A model generated the notes under the pieces. It ran no database searches, was not told the DNA's origin, and saw nothing but the letters and a program-made list of their open reading frames with translations. Made by a program: the position numbers and the translations under genes. From positions 34,762,758 through 34,826,757 of the forward strand of contig CM025851.1 in NCBI GenBank assembly GCA_003952965.2: a DNA stretch of 64,000 nt, in the 5' to 3' direction. Position 1 is the stretch's first letter, and each line of letters begins with the position of its first letter. Positions 1 through 10,784 of this stretch are shown one piece after another. The DNA is from Morella rubra. Taxonomy: Eukaryota > Streptophyta > Magnoliopsida > Fagales > Myricaceae.

Positions 1-152
1 ACAAGATTTATTCTGAAGATCAGCTCTTCTAATCGAATCTTATGTTACGTCAGCATTTTTTTCGATCAACGTCACAAATGTGAATTAGCAGCTCACTCAT
101 TGAAAATTGGCAAAACGCACAGTTTAACCCAAAGTGTTTGGGTTAAACGACA
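1..152 (+). repeat. Left inverted arm
   Basis: This pairs in inverted orientation with 6994-7140. The inner end carries a small near-palindrome, gtttaaccc ... gggttaaac at about 122-147, followed by cgacag. The inner boundary is sharp at about 152. The outer end is cut by the window edge. Confidence 0.75.
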
Positions 153-162
153 GTATTTGGTA

Positions 163-470
163 CACCCATGGATAGAAACCATCACAAAATCTCATCAATG
201 GCTTCCATTTCTGCAATTCTCCTGTCCTTCTCCATATTTCTAAGCATATCACATGTTATCAACCCAGCATCGGTGCTGAAAGATCTCACCAACTTAAAAC
301 CACCTGGATTTCAACTCTACAATCATGACCAACTGCTTCCACAACCCATCCTTAAGATACTGCAATTCCTCGCCAATGGACCTGGAAATCTTCAAATCCA
401 CCATTGTTAGCTATCTTTGCAAGGGAAAAGATTCGGTGCAAAAAGACTAGTTCAAAGCTGTGCAAAGCAA
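163..470. repeat. Copy 1 of an internal repeat with a signal-peptide-like open frame
   Basis: This segment is a diverged direct copy of 3970-4290. Both begin with an acacccatggatag block and end near aaaaagactagttcaaa. An open frame at 168-410 starts with a hydrophobic, signal-peptide-like stretch, but the other copy does not keep the frame. It looks like a fragment of an unrecognised secreted-protein gene rather than a working gene. Confidence 0.6.
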
Positions 471-932
471 GGGCTATTACTTAAAACTCTTCGTGGGTGT
501 CTCTGGTTGTTCGGCACAACCACCTCAACTCTAGAGCTCGACAGCGACTTCGAAATTACATAGAACATTGTTGTTAGAATTTATTGATTGTAACTAGGTA
601 CTTGGGATTCTTCAATGTATCACCCTTTGTAGACTTCATATGCTCTATAACCAAACTCAGAAGAATTCTCACTGCTTGCTCTGCTCTGTATTAAGACTCT
701 TTTAGTGTGAATGTGGTAAGTATGTAAGGAAACAATACATGAGATTAAAACACAACGCAACTGCTTCAAATGTAGCTATTACAAAGAAACTGCAGAGCCC
801 TACCACCATGCCCCGTTCCAGGCCCAAAAGACAGACAGAAAGAAAAGAAGCTAGTGTTGCATACTTAACTTTGATACGAATAAATAAATAAGAAGAATTG
901 TGTCTAATTAGCAAGCATTCAGTAAGGCTTAC

Positions 933-3063
933 CTGCTGATGTAATTACATAGGAAAAAGAATCTTGTGACTTTGGAGTAAGTTTCCATAGTACGCCTCAG
1001 GGCATTCTGTACAGTAGAATATAAGTGGCAGGCCGCTGATAAAACATTTCAATATACAAAATTAAGAACCAGATGGGTATCAAACATACCTGAGCATCTT
1101 CAGTCATTGAATCTGCTTCATCTAGAATTATGATCTTGTATGGTGGACATGGATAACCCCTAAATTATTACAGGAAAACAGAAAATTGTTAAAAGGGCTT
1201 AGAAGAAATCAAATGTAGACTCAAATTGGAATAACAATTGTTGCAACATATGAGTGCACACCCTTGACGATGGCCAGAACCTACAGCTACAGCAGCAAAA
1301 TCTTTGATCTTTGTCCTGACAACATTGATGCCGCGGTCATCACTCGCATTCAGCTCCAGCACCCTAGACTTGTAGAGCTCAGGCCTGCAAAACATATTGG
1401 TTTCAATTAAACAATAGGGAAAACAGACAAAGTTAAATTCAGGACATCGTAGCGACGAAATTCTCTGCCAGTCTAAGATTGTCAGGATAACAGCAAACAC
1501 TTTGCTCTAGACGAAAAAGGAATAATATATCAGCGTTCAAAAGATAAGGGAGGCGATGTGTAAAATTTTTGACGGAACAACAACGAAGTAAGTTTTGTCA
1601 AAAATAATACACACTATTCCAATTTACCTGAAAATAATCAACCTACACTGCAGGGTCAAACATTTGCATTTAACTATCAAATTCAAAAAGTCTCTCTCAC
1701 ATCGAGTACTCTGCCCTCAGCCGTCTCACCACCAGCAACAGCCTGACACTCTCCCTCTCTTGTCGAACTCTCCTCTCTTTGTCCCATTCCCTCAGTTTTT
1801 CCAGATTCCCCTCTCTCACGTCCTCCCCTTATCATTGCCAAAATTTCATAGCCTCTATTTGTGCTTTATCAGGTATGATTGCCAAAACCAGAATGAGAGT
1901 AATTCAAGCAGGAATATATTCTAAGCATCAAATTCACCGCTTATTTCTGTCCTATTGCAATTCTTTTGCAATATTCTTCAGCCAATCAGAGTACTACACT
2001 CCTCATCAACCGTGGTATTACACAAAGCTATATCATACAATAGATTGATTGAATAGTAATCACTTCCAAGATCAGTTTGATATGCTTGAAGGTAAGATTG
2101 GGGTGTGCTTCCCAAGGAAACCACCCTTAAGGATGTGTTTGCTAGCTACAAGTTTCACAAAAAGAATCGATTGTAATAAAGGATTAGTCACAAGGATGAA
2201 TATCGCCAATCTAAATAATTAGTCCCTATAACTACGTGTATCAAGCTCCTTAACGAGCCTTAAGGAAATGGACATTTCTTTTCCCTTGCTTTTTTTTTTT
2301 TTTAAGTCCAACGGCTCAGCTTAAAATCTTAACTTAGAAGCAGTATCATGATCTTGAACTGGTACAATTAGTTAGTGGTCCCAAAATCATTTAGAAAGTA
2401 GTACATTTTGAAGTAGCCCTCTCCCTTATCACACCATTACTGCAAAAGACATCATGACCCCCGGTTAAAAAATTGCTAGTTACTACAGCAACTACGCTTC
2501 TCGAACTGCCAAAACCTACTAGAGTGACCAATAAATTCGTGGCATGGGAATCACAAGCAATAACCAAGTAAGCCTTACAGCACTTTGTAATTGACGACAC
2601 TGAAACCAAAACCAAGTCAGAATGTATGAGAAATGGGTGCAGTGGGTAACCCGAAGAGCTGATGTGCGATGGCAAGCGCGGTAGTGGTCTTCCCAGTGCC
2701 GGGCGGGCCATAGAAGAGCATGTGCGGGCACTACAAAACACGAACAACAAAAGCAAAAAGAATGTTGAGGAGTTTCAATTGCTGGGTTTCTCCTAGATTG
2801 AAGAATCTTGGAGTGTTAATGTAAGAGTTGTTACGTTGGTGGTCTCGAGAGTGTTTGTGAGGACCCGGACCACCTCGTCCTGGTGTGCTACATCTTTCAC
2901 TTGCTTTGGTCGACTGAAAATAATTTGTCAAAGACATAAATACACCAAATTAGGAACTGAAACAATGAAATCCGCCTGACTAGAGCAAATACGAAAGGCA
3001 AGAGGGAGAAAGAACACACTATTTTTCGACCCATGGCTGAGAGCTTTGCAGTACAGGCGCCAT
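933..3063 (-). pseudogene. RFC4: RFC4 (replication factor C small subunit) truncated copy, exons 1-6
   Basis: RFC4 is an AAA+ subunit of the nuclear clamp loader that places PCNA on DNA. Six exons read cleanly on the minus strand: 3063-3020, 2913-2835, 2730-2651, 1384-1262, 1159-1090 and 1006-933, all with GT/AG borders and matching phase. They encode about 156 residues beginning MAPVLQSSQPWVEKYRP, with Walker [10 protein letters not shown] at about residues 49-57, the LNASDDRG block, Walker B ILDEAD at 120-125 and the [13 protein letters not shown] region. The frame then stops being recognisable below 933: the SRC arginine-finger region, the rest of the AAA+ domain and the C-terminal collar domain (roughly half of a ~340-residue protein) are absent. 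The readable part shows no stop, so the truncation is recent or the fragment is constrained. It lies inside the inverted arms, which suggests a captured fragment. Confidence 0.85.
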
Positions 3064-3486
3064 TTCTTTTTCTTCCGTAAAATTTCTCCGCTCGGACCTG
3101 TTTTGTATAGAAGATTTCTTTCCCGCTTGGTTGAGGTGGGGGAGAAGGAAACTCGTTCAGAGGGGCGTCCCGGGGGGTCCCAAAAGTGGCTTAGCGCGGC
3201 TAGGATATTTATGGTTTTGTCTTTATATGAAATTTTTATTTTTGTCTGTATACAGTGTTAAATTTTAGAAAATTTGTAATACAGTATGTTATAGTAAACA
3301 TGTACATCTTAAACAACAATTATTTTATGATTTTTAGGCATATTTCTTACATATTCTTGGGCCATTCTATGATTTCTTAGATGTCTAAGAAATAGACCAT
3401 TATATCTCGCTCCTCTTCTAAGGCAATTAAATCACAGAAATACATCTTCATGCACTTCACATTTCTCATGAATAACTGACAATCAA

Positions 3487-3552
3487 ATAGCTCTACATAT
3501 TGCTGCCAACCCTTTGTTTCGTGAGCACAAGAAGCACATTGAATTGGAACTA
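3487..3552 (+). mobile_element. Short Ty1/copia-like RNase H remnant
   Basis: One frame gives IAANPLFREHKKHIELE, close to the conserved copia RNase H tail (ASNPVFHERTKHIEID in typical elements). It is only a short piece of an old, broken copia element, with no LTR recognised beside it. Confidence 0.4.
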
Positions 3553-3969
3553 AAAAGGGCCATGGAAGGGAACTCTGAATGGACTATCCACTGGGTGCCT
3601 CGAACTTGTAAAAAAGTTGTGAACAACTTGGTGAATTAGTGTGTTAAAAATGATTTGTATGGTTGTATTAATCTTTGTGTCCTTCTGGACTCTATTATGG
3701 AAGGGAACTGCGGCTAGTTTTAATGATATTTCAAGTTGCTAAGAAAGAAAAAAAAGATTGATCTAGGACAAGATCCATGTGGGTTCTATTCATGACGACC
3801 CTCTTAGTGTTCAAGACGCAAAGTGAAGTTTCTCAACTTGTTTTCGAAGTGCTTGAAGTTCTTCATCTCTTTCATGTCTCTTGCCACCCATTCAGTTACC
3901 ACGTCTTCCCCTTCCTCTTTGTGGCGCCATGAAAAAGTGATTGAAGAAAACCCAAGAGCGACAGTATTT

Positions 3970-4290
3970 AAAGTGTTTACACCCATGGATAGACAGTATC
4001 TCATCAATGGCTTCCATTTCTGCAATTCTCCTGAAACCTTCACATAATTCATCAATGGCTTCCATTTCTGCTGTTATTAACCCAGCATCCTTGTGCTGAA
4101 AGCATCACCACTTATCAACCCACATCGATTTCAACTCTACAGCTGAAAGACCAACAGCTTCTTAAAACCAGATACTAGCAATTCCAACCTGGACCTGACA
4201 CGACCAACTCTTCCACAACCCCTCCTTCATTGTTGCATCCTCTTTGCAAGGGACAAAGACCGGAACGAGCAAAAAGAACTAGTTCAAACG
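3970..4290. repeat. Copy 2 of the internal repeat seen at 163-470
   Basis: This is the same block order as 163-470, but it has an internal duplication of the catcaatggcttccattt stretch and several indels. The stretch just upstream (3800-3960) has an unrecognised open frame on the minus strand, rich in charged residues. I see nothing recognisable in 3064-3480 or 4291-4680 beyond AT-rich DNA. Confidence 0.55.
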
Positions 4291-4682
4291 TTGCATGTGT
4301 CCTCTTGGTGTGTAAAATAAGAAGATTAGTTCTTTATTTAAAATGAGTTGCTTTTGCCCGTTTTCGTTTCTTTTTCTTCACATTTTTGGTATTTGTTTAT
4401 TTTGTATGAGGGTAAATCTTTTCATTTCATGTCTAAAAAGGGTGGAAGATTGCTTTTTGTTTATAACTATTTGACAAAATAACAATCGCGTTCAACAGTA
4501 CCCACCAAAGCAAGGATGCTTATCTACCAATGCCATTAAACTGACACATCCTTCGTTAACATGTCTCATCCGTTAGACAAATCGAATCTGTGCACTTGTC
4601 TACATGGTTTAGAATCTATCCTCAGAGGAAAGACTAGCAACCTAGTGTATAGCTGTAGATTTAGCGAAGAGTTGTTCCACCT

Positions 4683-5987
4683 CTAGCGACGATGAATGCA
4701 TATATCATTCGTAATGGACCATAATAACAATTGATTTGTACATATTGATACGTTTGAACATAAGTCTATACTTAAATAAATATAGGATAAGGTCCAATGC
4801 TTCGACAATCCACGGCCTCTAACCGCTGAAGAAACTACACCTAACCTTTTCGCGGCATTCTGCCTAGCTCGCTCTGAAAGATTTATAGTTGTTGAAGTGT
4901 TACTTACAGGCGACACCTGTCTTACCACTTCCGCTTCCGTGGTGACAGTTGAAGTAGCTTGTCTCGAGACAGGACTTCCTTGTTTTGATGTATCGACTCT
5001 GCAGCTGTGCTGCTGAAGTACTCTCCCCTGAACATAGAGAGGCTCAGTGACCTGATCCGTCTCCACCCCAATTTGCTCGTTTCCATCACTTGACTTGTCA
5101 GAACCCTCAGTATTCTCTTCATTCACCTCACCTTCCTCGTTCTTCTCATCATTTAGAACCTCGGGAGAACGAATCTCACCAACCTCCAGTGCAGCAGCAG
5201 CTAGTGTTTCGTCCTCAGCCCTAGCTGGTGAAGCTACTGGCGTTACAACAGGCTCAGGTTGACCTTCACCCATTTCTGAGCTCTCCATCATGTTGGAAGT
5301 ATCAGCAACCTCAGGAGCTGTAACATCAGGCACGAGCTCTCCCTCTTCTCTCTCACTTCCAGATTCCAAAAATGACTGCGGGTTATCTGGCTCAGCTTGA
5401 TCCTTTTGCCCCTCATCCGATACCATCTCTGATCCTCCTTGTCTATCCAAACTTAATTCTAGGACATCGTTCCCATCATCCTGCAGTTCATCTTGACTCG
5501 TACCCTCTAATTGTTGCTCTTTTGCCATCTCCACTTTCTCTCCAATAGTTTCAATCTCTTCCTTCTCGGCATCCATTGCTTCCTCAGTCGTACCTTGTGT
5601 TAACTCACCAACATCAAAAGATTCGTCTGTAGCAGCTGGAGTTCCAACAGTTTCCACAGGAGTGACAAATTGACATTCAGAACACTCTTTTGCAGGTTCT
5701 GAACTTTTAGGCTTCTTCTGCACAGGTGCTGCCACGTCACTGCTGATATCTCCTTGGATGATCGATTCTTCATGCAACTCAGAAGCGGATGAAGATGCTG
5801 TACGTTTGCGACCCAATGATTGGGTTCCTACAGCAAGATTTCGCCGAGTTTCTGTATCACTAGGAGGTGCAGATTTGCCCATGTTACTTCCATCCACCTC
5901 TGACATCATCTCCACGTCACCTTGTGGCTCTTCAGATATCACAATACGGGGCCTGACTAACTTCCTCTTTCCGAGCATTGGTCTCAC
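4683..5987 (-). pseudogene. NUA: C-terminal fragment of nuclear pore anchor NUA (plant TPR/Mlp)
   Basis: A 434-codon open frame on the minus strand matches, from memory, the acidic C-terminal tail of plant NUA, the TPR/Mlp1 relative of the nuclear-pore basket involved in mRNA export and desumoylation. Recognisable blocks are LGKRKLVRPRIV, EEPQGDVEM, SASELHEESIIQGD, SFDVGELTQG, then long Glu/Asp-rich low complexity, and INLSERARQNAAKRLGVV followed by RGRG near the end. The ~1500-residue coiled-coil body that should precede it is missing, and the last ~35 codons run into unrelated sequence with no proper NUA ending. The minus-strand frame is uninterrupted, so the fragment is young or only lightly decayed. 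It shares strand with the RFC4 piece but the two genes are functionally unrelated, which supports capture rather than ancient synteny. Confidence 0.8.
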
Positions 5988-6538
5988 AACAGTCTCTTCT
6001 CACTTTCCTCGATCTTTGCATGCCACATTTTACTATGAACAGAAAACAATGGAACTGCAAAGGATCGCAGCTTCCACATCCCTTTAGCTTTTCTATCACC
6101 CCAAATATTTTTGAACAGAAATAACAGCAAAACAAAAGGAGAATTGACAGAAGAAGTATGTAATAAATTATAGGCAAACAGGTAGCGCATGAACAGAGAA
6201 GTAACGAGAATTAAAGAAGAAATTAATAAATTATAGGACAGGGCGATGATGAACCACTTCCTTCCAGAACAAAGAGTAAGACCATTTTAAAGATCTTAGC
6301 TTAACTTGAAATGTAACAAGTTTTCAACACAATTTTTAACACAAATGATCTCCTATGAATCAGACCCATGCTTTCATCTTTCGCCAACTGCCACCGCTCA
6401 ACAAATCTCAACTGCTACAACTAATGTGGAGCACAACACTTGAGAATCATGGACCGAGTGAAAAAAGATAAAAACCTAAACAAACAAAGTAGATGTGACT
6501 AACTACCCAATTCATGAAACCCTGGTTGATGCTGTATT

Positions 6539-6993
6539 TTGAACCTAGTAGTGGATTGCTTTGGGTGGCTCTGTTTCCGAAGACCGGATTATCTGCCAAG
6601 AGTGTTGCGTAGAAAGAACATGTTCACACCACAAATTCTCAAGGCAGCAACTGACGGCTTTTCGAGAAAGAATTTGGTGGCAAAGAACGAGGGAGTTGAT
6701 ATCTACAGGGGAGCTCTGAGAGACGGCACTAAAGTGAGGTTTGAGATCTATTTGGATGGCATTTCTAGGGAAAGCAAACGGAGATTCGTTGAAGAATGCA
6801 AGGTTCTTGCTCAATTACGCCACAAGAACATATTTCGCGTTTTGGGATGGTCTAACAGCCGAAGACTGAGGGCTCTGGTCACAGAATGGGTGGAGAGCAA
6901 GAGCGATGATATATGGCAATCAGACTCGGATCCCCCATGGAAGCAGAGGTTAAAAATGGCGGCAGGAGTAGTTGAAGACATTTATAGGAAGAC
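6539..6993 (+). pseudogene. LRR receptor-like kinase fragment, N-lobe only
   Basis: The open frame resembles the start of a plant receptor-kinase domain: FTPQILKAATDGFSRKNLV, then YRGALRDGTKVRFEIY, RRFVEECKVLAQLRHKN, LGWSNSRRLRALVTEWVE and PPWKQRLKMAAGVVE. The glycine loop is degenerate (AKNEGVDIYRG) and the usual VAVK lysine is not seen (VRFEIY), so even the parent may be an atypical kinase. The kinase similarity ends abruptly near 6990, where the right inverted arm begins. The catalytic HRD and DFG motifs, the transmembrane segment and the LRRs are absent. I call it a captured fragment, possibly fused to the arm in a chimeric frame running to 7075. Confidence 0.7.
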
Positions 6994-7140
6994 GTTCTGT
7001 CGTTTAACCCAAACACTTCCGGTTAAACACTGCATTTTGCCAATTCTCAATGAGTGGCCTGTTGATTCATATTAGCGACGCTGACCGAGTAAAACACTGA
7101 CGTGGTATAGGATTCTGTTAGAGGAGCTGACAGAATCTGG
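6994..7140 (-). repeat. Right inverted arm
   Basis: This is an inverted partner of 1-152, beginning ctgtcgtttaaccc and running to about the gctgacagaatctgg block. Homology to the left arm fades near 7140, which may be the outer end of the element. Confidence 0.75.
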
Positions 7141-8808
7141 AGAACCTGGATAGAAAGATTATGTATCGTCACGTGAGCATGAATTTAGTGTCCATAAAGT
7201 AAAAAAAATAAAATTTAGCGACTAAATTATCAACATGATATAAACTTAGTGATTATATTACTAATTTCTTAAAAAAAAAATCTAAAAAATTTACATCCAA
7301 ACATTAAAATCTTAAATTTTTTACATAAATTCCAACAACTTATCTAATATCTTTGGATGTAAAATATTTACAATTTTTAAGAAATTTTATTTAAAAAAAT
7401 CGAAACTTTTACAACTAAAAAGTTAAAATCTCAAAAAATATGTACAAATTCAATATCCTTTTCACACAAACTTCAATAATTTTTCATTAAAAAAATACAT
7501 CAAATATTCTCTCTCCTTACTTTTTAATCAACTCTATTATTTTTTTATTCAAATATCCATCAAATCTTCTTTCTACTCATTGTTTTACCAATTCTAATAA
7601 AATCATTTTACAATCACACATTTTTCAACTATTTTAGACAATAGTAAATTAAACAATGCTACTAATAACAATTTCAAATCGGCAAAATAACAATTATAAT
7701 AATAATACACAATTGTATACGGGGTATCCTTTAACTATGCAGTACAAAACTTTTTAGAGAAAATTAGGGTATGCGATTTTTAAAGGAAAATGCTTCCAAA
7801 AAATCCTCGGGATTAATTCATTGCACTAATCGGTGGGCATATCAAATTTGATTATTGGAAGCAGGGCAATTAGTGTTGGTGATGACTATTTTCCATGACA
7901 CAAGTAGGAGCTGAGCATCTAAATTGGCACCGGAACCGCCACACTAGCGGCTCCTGGCACCGGTTCCAGTAGTGATTTTTTGTTAATTTAACCGGCATCG
8001 GCACCTTATCGGAAAGACAAAACGACGCCTTTTGCTTGGGTTAGGGTTTTCTAACCCTAACCCTAGCTCATTGCCTCTTTACAAGGAGAACAACACCTTC
8101 TACTCTTCAAAGTTCAATGTCTTCATAGCCTACAGCAGCACCAGCCTTACCTCTCAGACAGTTAGATGTCTCTCTCCCCCACCTTGTCGTTGTCCCCTTC
8201 CTTTGATAAGATGCCAAAGATGCTGCACCTGCAAGTTTTATGGATGAATTGGTCTTGTTCTCCATTGCACTCCACGACGCCTTCAGCCTTCTTCATTTTC
8301 TATCCACCCTTCTTCAATTGTCCTGCATTTGTTACATGGTGAGCCAGTTACCATGTAACCAGTACCGTTAAAATAGCACCAACAAGCACTGGTTTGTGGC
8401 CAACTGGTGCCGATGCCCGTGTCAATTCCTCCTCACCGTCTATAATGATGACAGTGCCAGTTTTGGCCAAACCAACACCTACATTACCGCTACACACCCC
8501 TATATAACGGACGCAACTAGTGAGGCAATGAAAAAATAATAATAAGGAAGTCAGGGCCTAGCCCCCAAATTCAATAGATTCTTTTTCTTTTGGGGACGGC
8601 AGAACTGATTTTTTAAAAAGAGTATTTATGTATTTTTTTTTTTTTTGCATTTTTGCATTTTTGGCCCTCAAATTGCATTTTAATAGAATTAGACCTCTAA
8701 ATTTCTTATCCTGCTTTCACCATTGTGTGGCACGCTTAAAGTTCCAATCACTAGAAGCCCAAAAAAGAAAAAGAAAAAGAAAAAAAAAAGTATATCATTA
8801 GACGAGAA
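7141..8808. other. AT-rich intergenic stretch without a recognised gene
   Basis: The part at 7200-7720 is very AT-rich and contains one diverged member of the dispersed AT-rich family also found near 10300 and 57000. The part at 7930-8520 is less AT-rich and contains repeated ggcaccggttcc-like words and a short open frame at 8032-8247 with no recognisable domain. A poly-T and A-rich stretch lies at 8630-8790. I see no gene. Confidence 0.6.
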
Positions 8809-9943
8809 TGTTAGATGTATGCCTGCAAAACTAATTCTTTAAAATAATATGAGATAATTATTGTTTGGATTAATTACTTGTAGATATTATTTTATAAAAC
8901 CTGACATAAGCCTACATGACAAGCGGTAATCCGACATTGTAGAAAAGTCAGGTCGATGATTGTTCAAATATTGTTGACTCAATGTGTTCTAGATCGAGAT
9001 ACATAATAATGTATAAATAGGTTTATATTCATTGTGCCTCTATAAGATAGAATGATTAACTTTGTCATTGAGGTGGTGATCTTAACAGACGAGTGGGTAC
9101 ACCATAAGAGCACATACATTGAACTAGATTAATCATGAATACCTGCTAAAAATGATCACTGATGTAGATAATGATGTACAACATAATTGGCTTACGTTGT
9201 CCTTAGATCTGAGGGAGTTATGTAGATTTGTTTATTATGTGCTTGTGTTTTGACTGAGTAATGTTAGGTAGATTTGTGTAATTGCTCAATATGAAATCCA
9301 TCAATTTCTTCTTGAGATAGTATATTTACTATGTCTGTATAATGTTAGACTTAAATGAAAAATGTTGTGTAACAAGTTTTTGTGAAAAAAAAATTTCATT
9401 GTATTTATTTGCTTATATATATTAAGTAAAAATATATTTATTTGAGAAAATTATTTTTGAAACTTTTTTGGAGTCCATCTAGGTACATACTGAAAATTAA
9501 GAATTATATAAGTTAGAGATTTAATTAGTAATATTAGTGTGATTTTATTGGCTCATATGGAATATAGTATGGTGGAAGGATAAATAAACAAATAATTGTT
9601 AGCAAAAGAGATTTAATAAAAAATAATCTTATTATCCCAGGTGTTGTGATATGATAAAGGACATTATCACAGTTTGTAGAAATCCATAAATTTGAAATAC
9701 AGAATATAAGGGAGTTAATAAAAAATAGTTTTTTATTATAAACCTACAGCCGAAATTTGAAGTCCCTAAAGATCCCAGGTACAAATACAGTTGAGACTTT
9801 GAGTGAGTCATTATAAAATTTCAAAGTTTTTCATTTGAGATTAGAAAGGCAGAATGTGAGAAAAGTTTTCTCTCTCAAACAATTATGTGTGTGAATTCGA
9901 AAGATGCAGCACGCTTGAACTATTTTGATTTCAACGTTCAACA
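8809..9943 (+). mobile_element. Probable LTR of an old Ty1/copia-like element
   Basis: The segment begins TGTTAG and ends TTCAACA, with the TG...CA ends usual for LTRs. A TATA-like tataaatagg lies near 9010-9025. About 29 bases after its end is tggtatcatagctgag (9972), close to the initiator-tRNA-Met primer-binding motif tggtatcagagc. No coding region or second LTR is seen in the window, so this is a truncated left end of an old element. The exact ends are uncertain. Confidence 0.4.
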
Positions 9944-10784
9944 ATCCGCTACGACTCTGATTTTATTTTAATGGTATCATAGCTGAGATTTGCTGGAATC
10001 TCATAGCTCAAGTTAGTGTGTTATAACCCACCCGCATTACACGTGTTTTGAAAAAAACTTGGTCAGCTTGTCCATGTGTTTAAAAAATGACCAAGTTAAT
10101 CTCTTCCGTTAGGGAAGTAATGGAGGTATGGACGAAGAGACTTCTATGTCTCAAAGTAACCCTGTGTCCACCCGCACACAACTAATTTAATCTCTTCCAT
10201 GGAGGTATGGACGAAGAGACTTCTATGTCTCAAACTGTAACCCTCAAGGAAGAAGACTAATTTATCACAAGGTGAAACGACAATAAGTATCTAAGGGATA
10301 TTCGTTTGCAAAAATATTATAAAATACAAATGTATTCAACAAAATTTACAAAACAAATATCCAAAATCTCAACAATTCTTATTACCTTTTACACAACAAC
10401 TACACATTCCAATACCTTTTACACAAATCACCTTTTTCACCTACGATAACAAATCTTCACTTTTTATACTTTTTCACCTAGCTCCGATAATTTTATATTA
10501 AACCATTACATCAAATCATCTCTCTCTACACCTTTTTATAAATTTCAATAAAAATTAAATACCTTTAAAACTTTTTACTGATTTTTATACAAAAACATAT
10601 AAAACTCTAATCTATATAAATATTCAGAATTTTCTCAAAAATCCTAAAAATCTTATAACCTTTTATAAAACTAGTAATTTCGGTAATTTGGCCATTTATT
10701 TATTTTATCTTATATTCCGAATGCGTAGAATATGAGCTTCCCCCAAATAATTCGCTCATTGGGCTTTTATTTTTGAGAAATGCT
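9944..10784. other. Repeat-rich spacer
   Basis: After the primer-site-like motif comes a direct repeat: the block ggaggtatggacgaagagac plus its continuation occurs at about 10122 and again at about 10200. From 10290 to 10690 the sequence is a member of the dispersed AT-rich family also seen at 56930-57290. No gene is visible. Confidence 0.55.

Larger units (their letters stand above)
1..7140. mobile_element. Candidate Pack-type DNA transposon carrying host gene fragments
   Basis: The reverse complement of 1-152 aligns along almost its whole length with 6994-7140, so the two arms point inward as terminal inverted repeats would. Between them lie truncated pieces of at least three unrelated host genes: RFC4 (933-3063, minus), NUA/TPR (4683-5987, minus) and a receptor kinase (6539-6993, plus). 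Long inverted repeats enclosing several gene fragments with introns is the known layout of Pack-MULEs and related composite elements. No transposase is visible. The left outer end may lie beyond the window, so no target-site duplication can be tested. The alternative is two independent insertions of one repeat in opposite orientation flanking a rearranged region. Confidence 0.5.

Noticed and set aside
168-410. Open frame with a hydrophobic N-terminus, as a small secreted protein gene
   Set aside because: The related copy at 3970-4290 does not keep the frame, the frame ends without a recognisable domain, and it lies among gene fragments.
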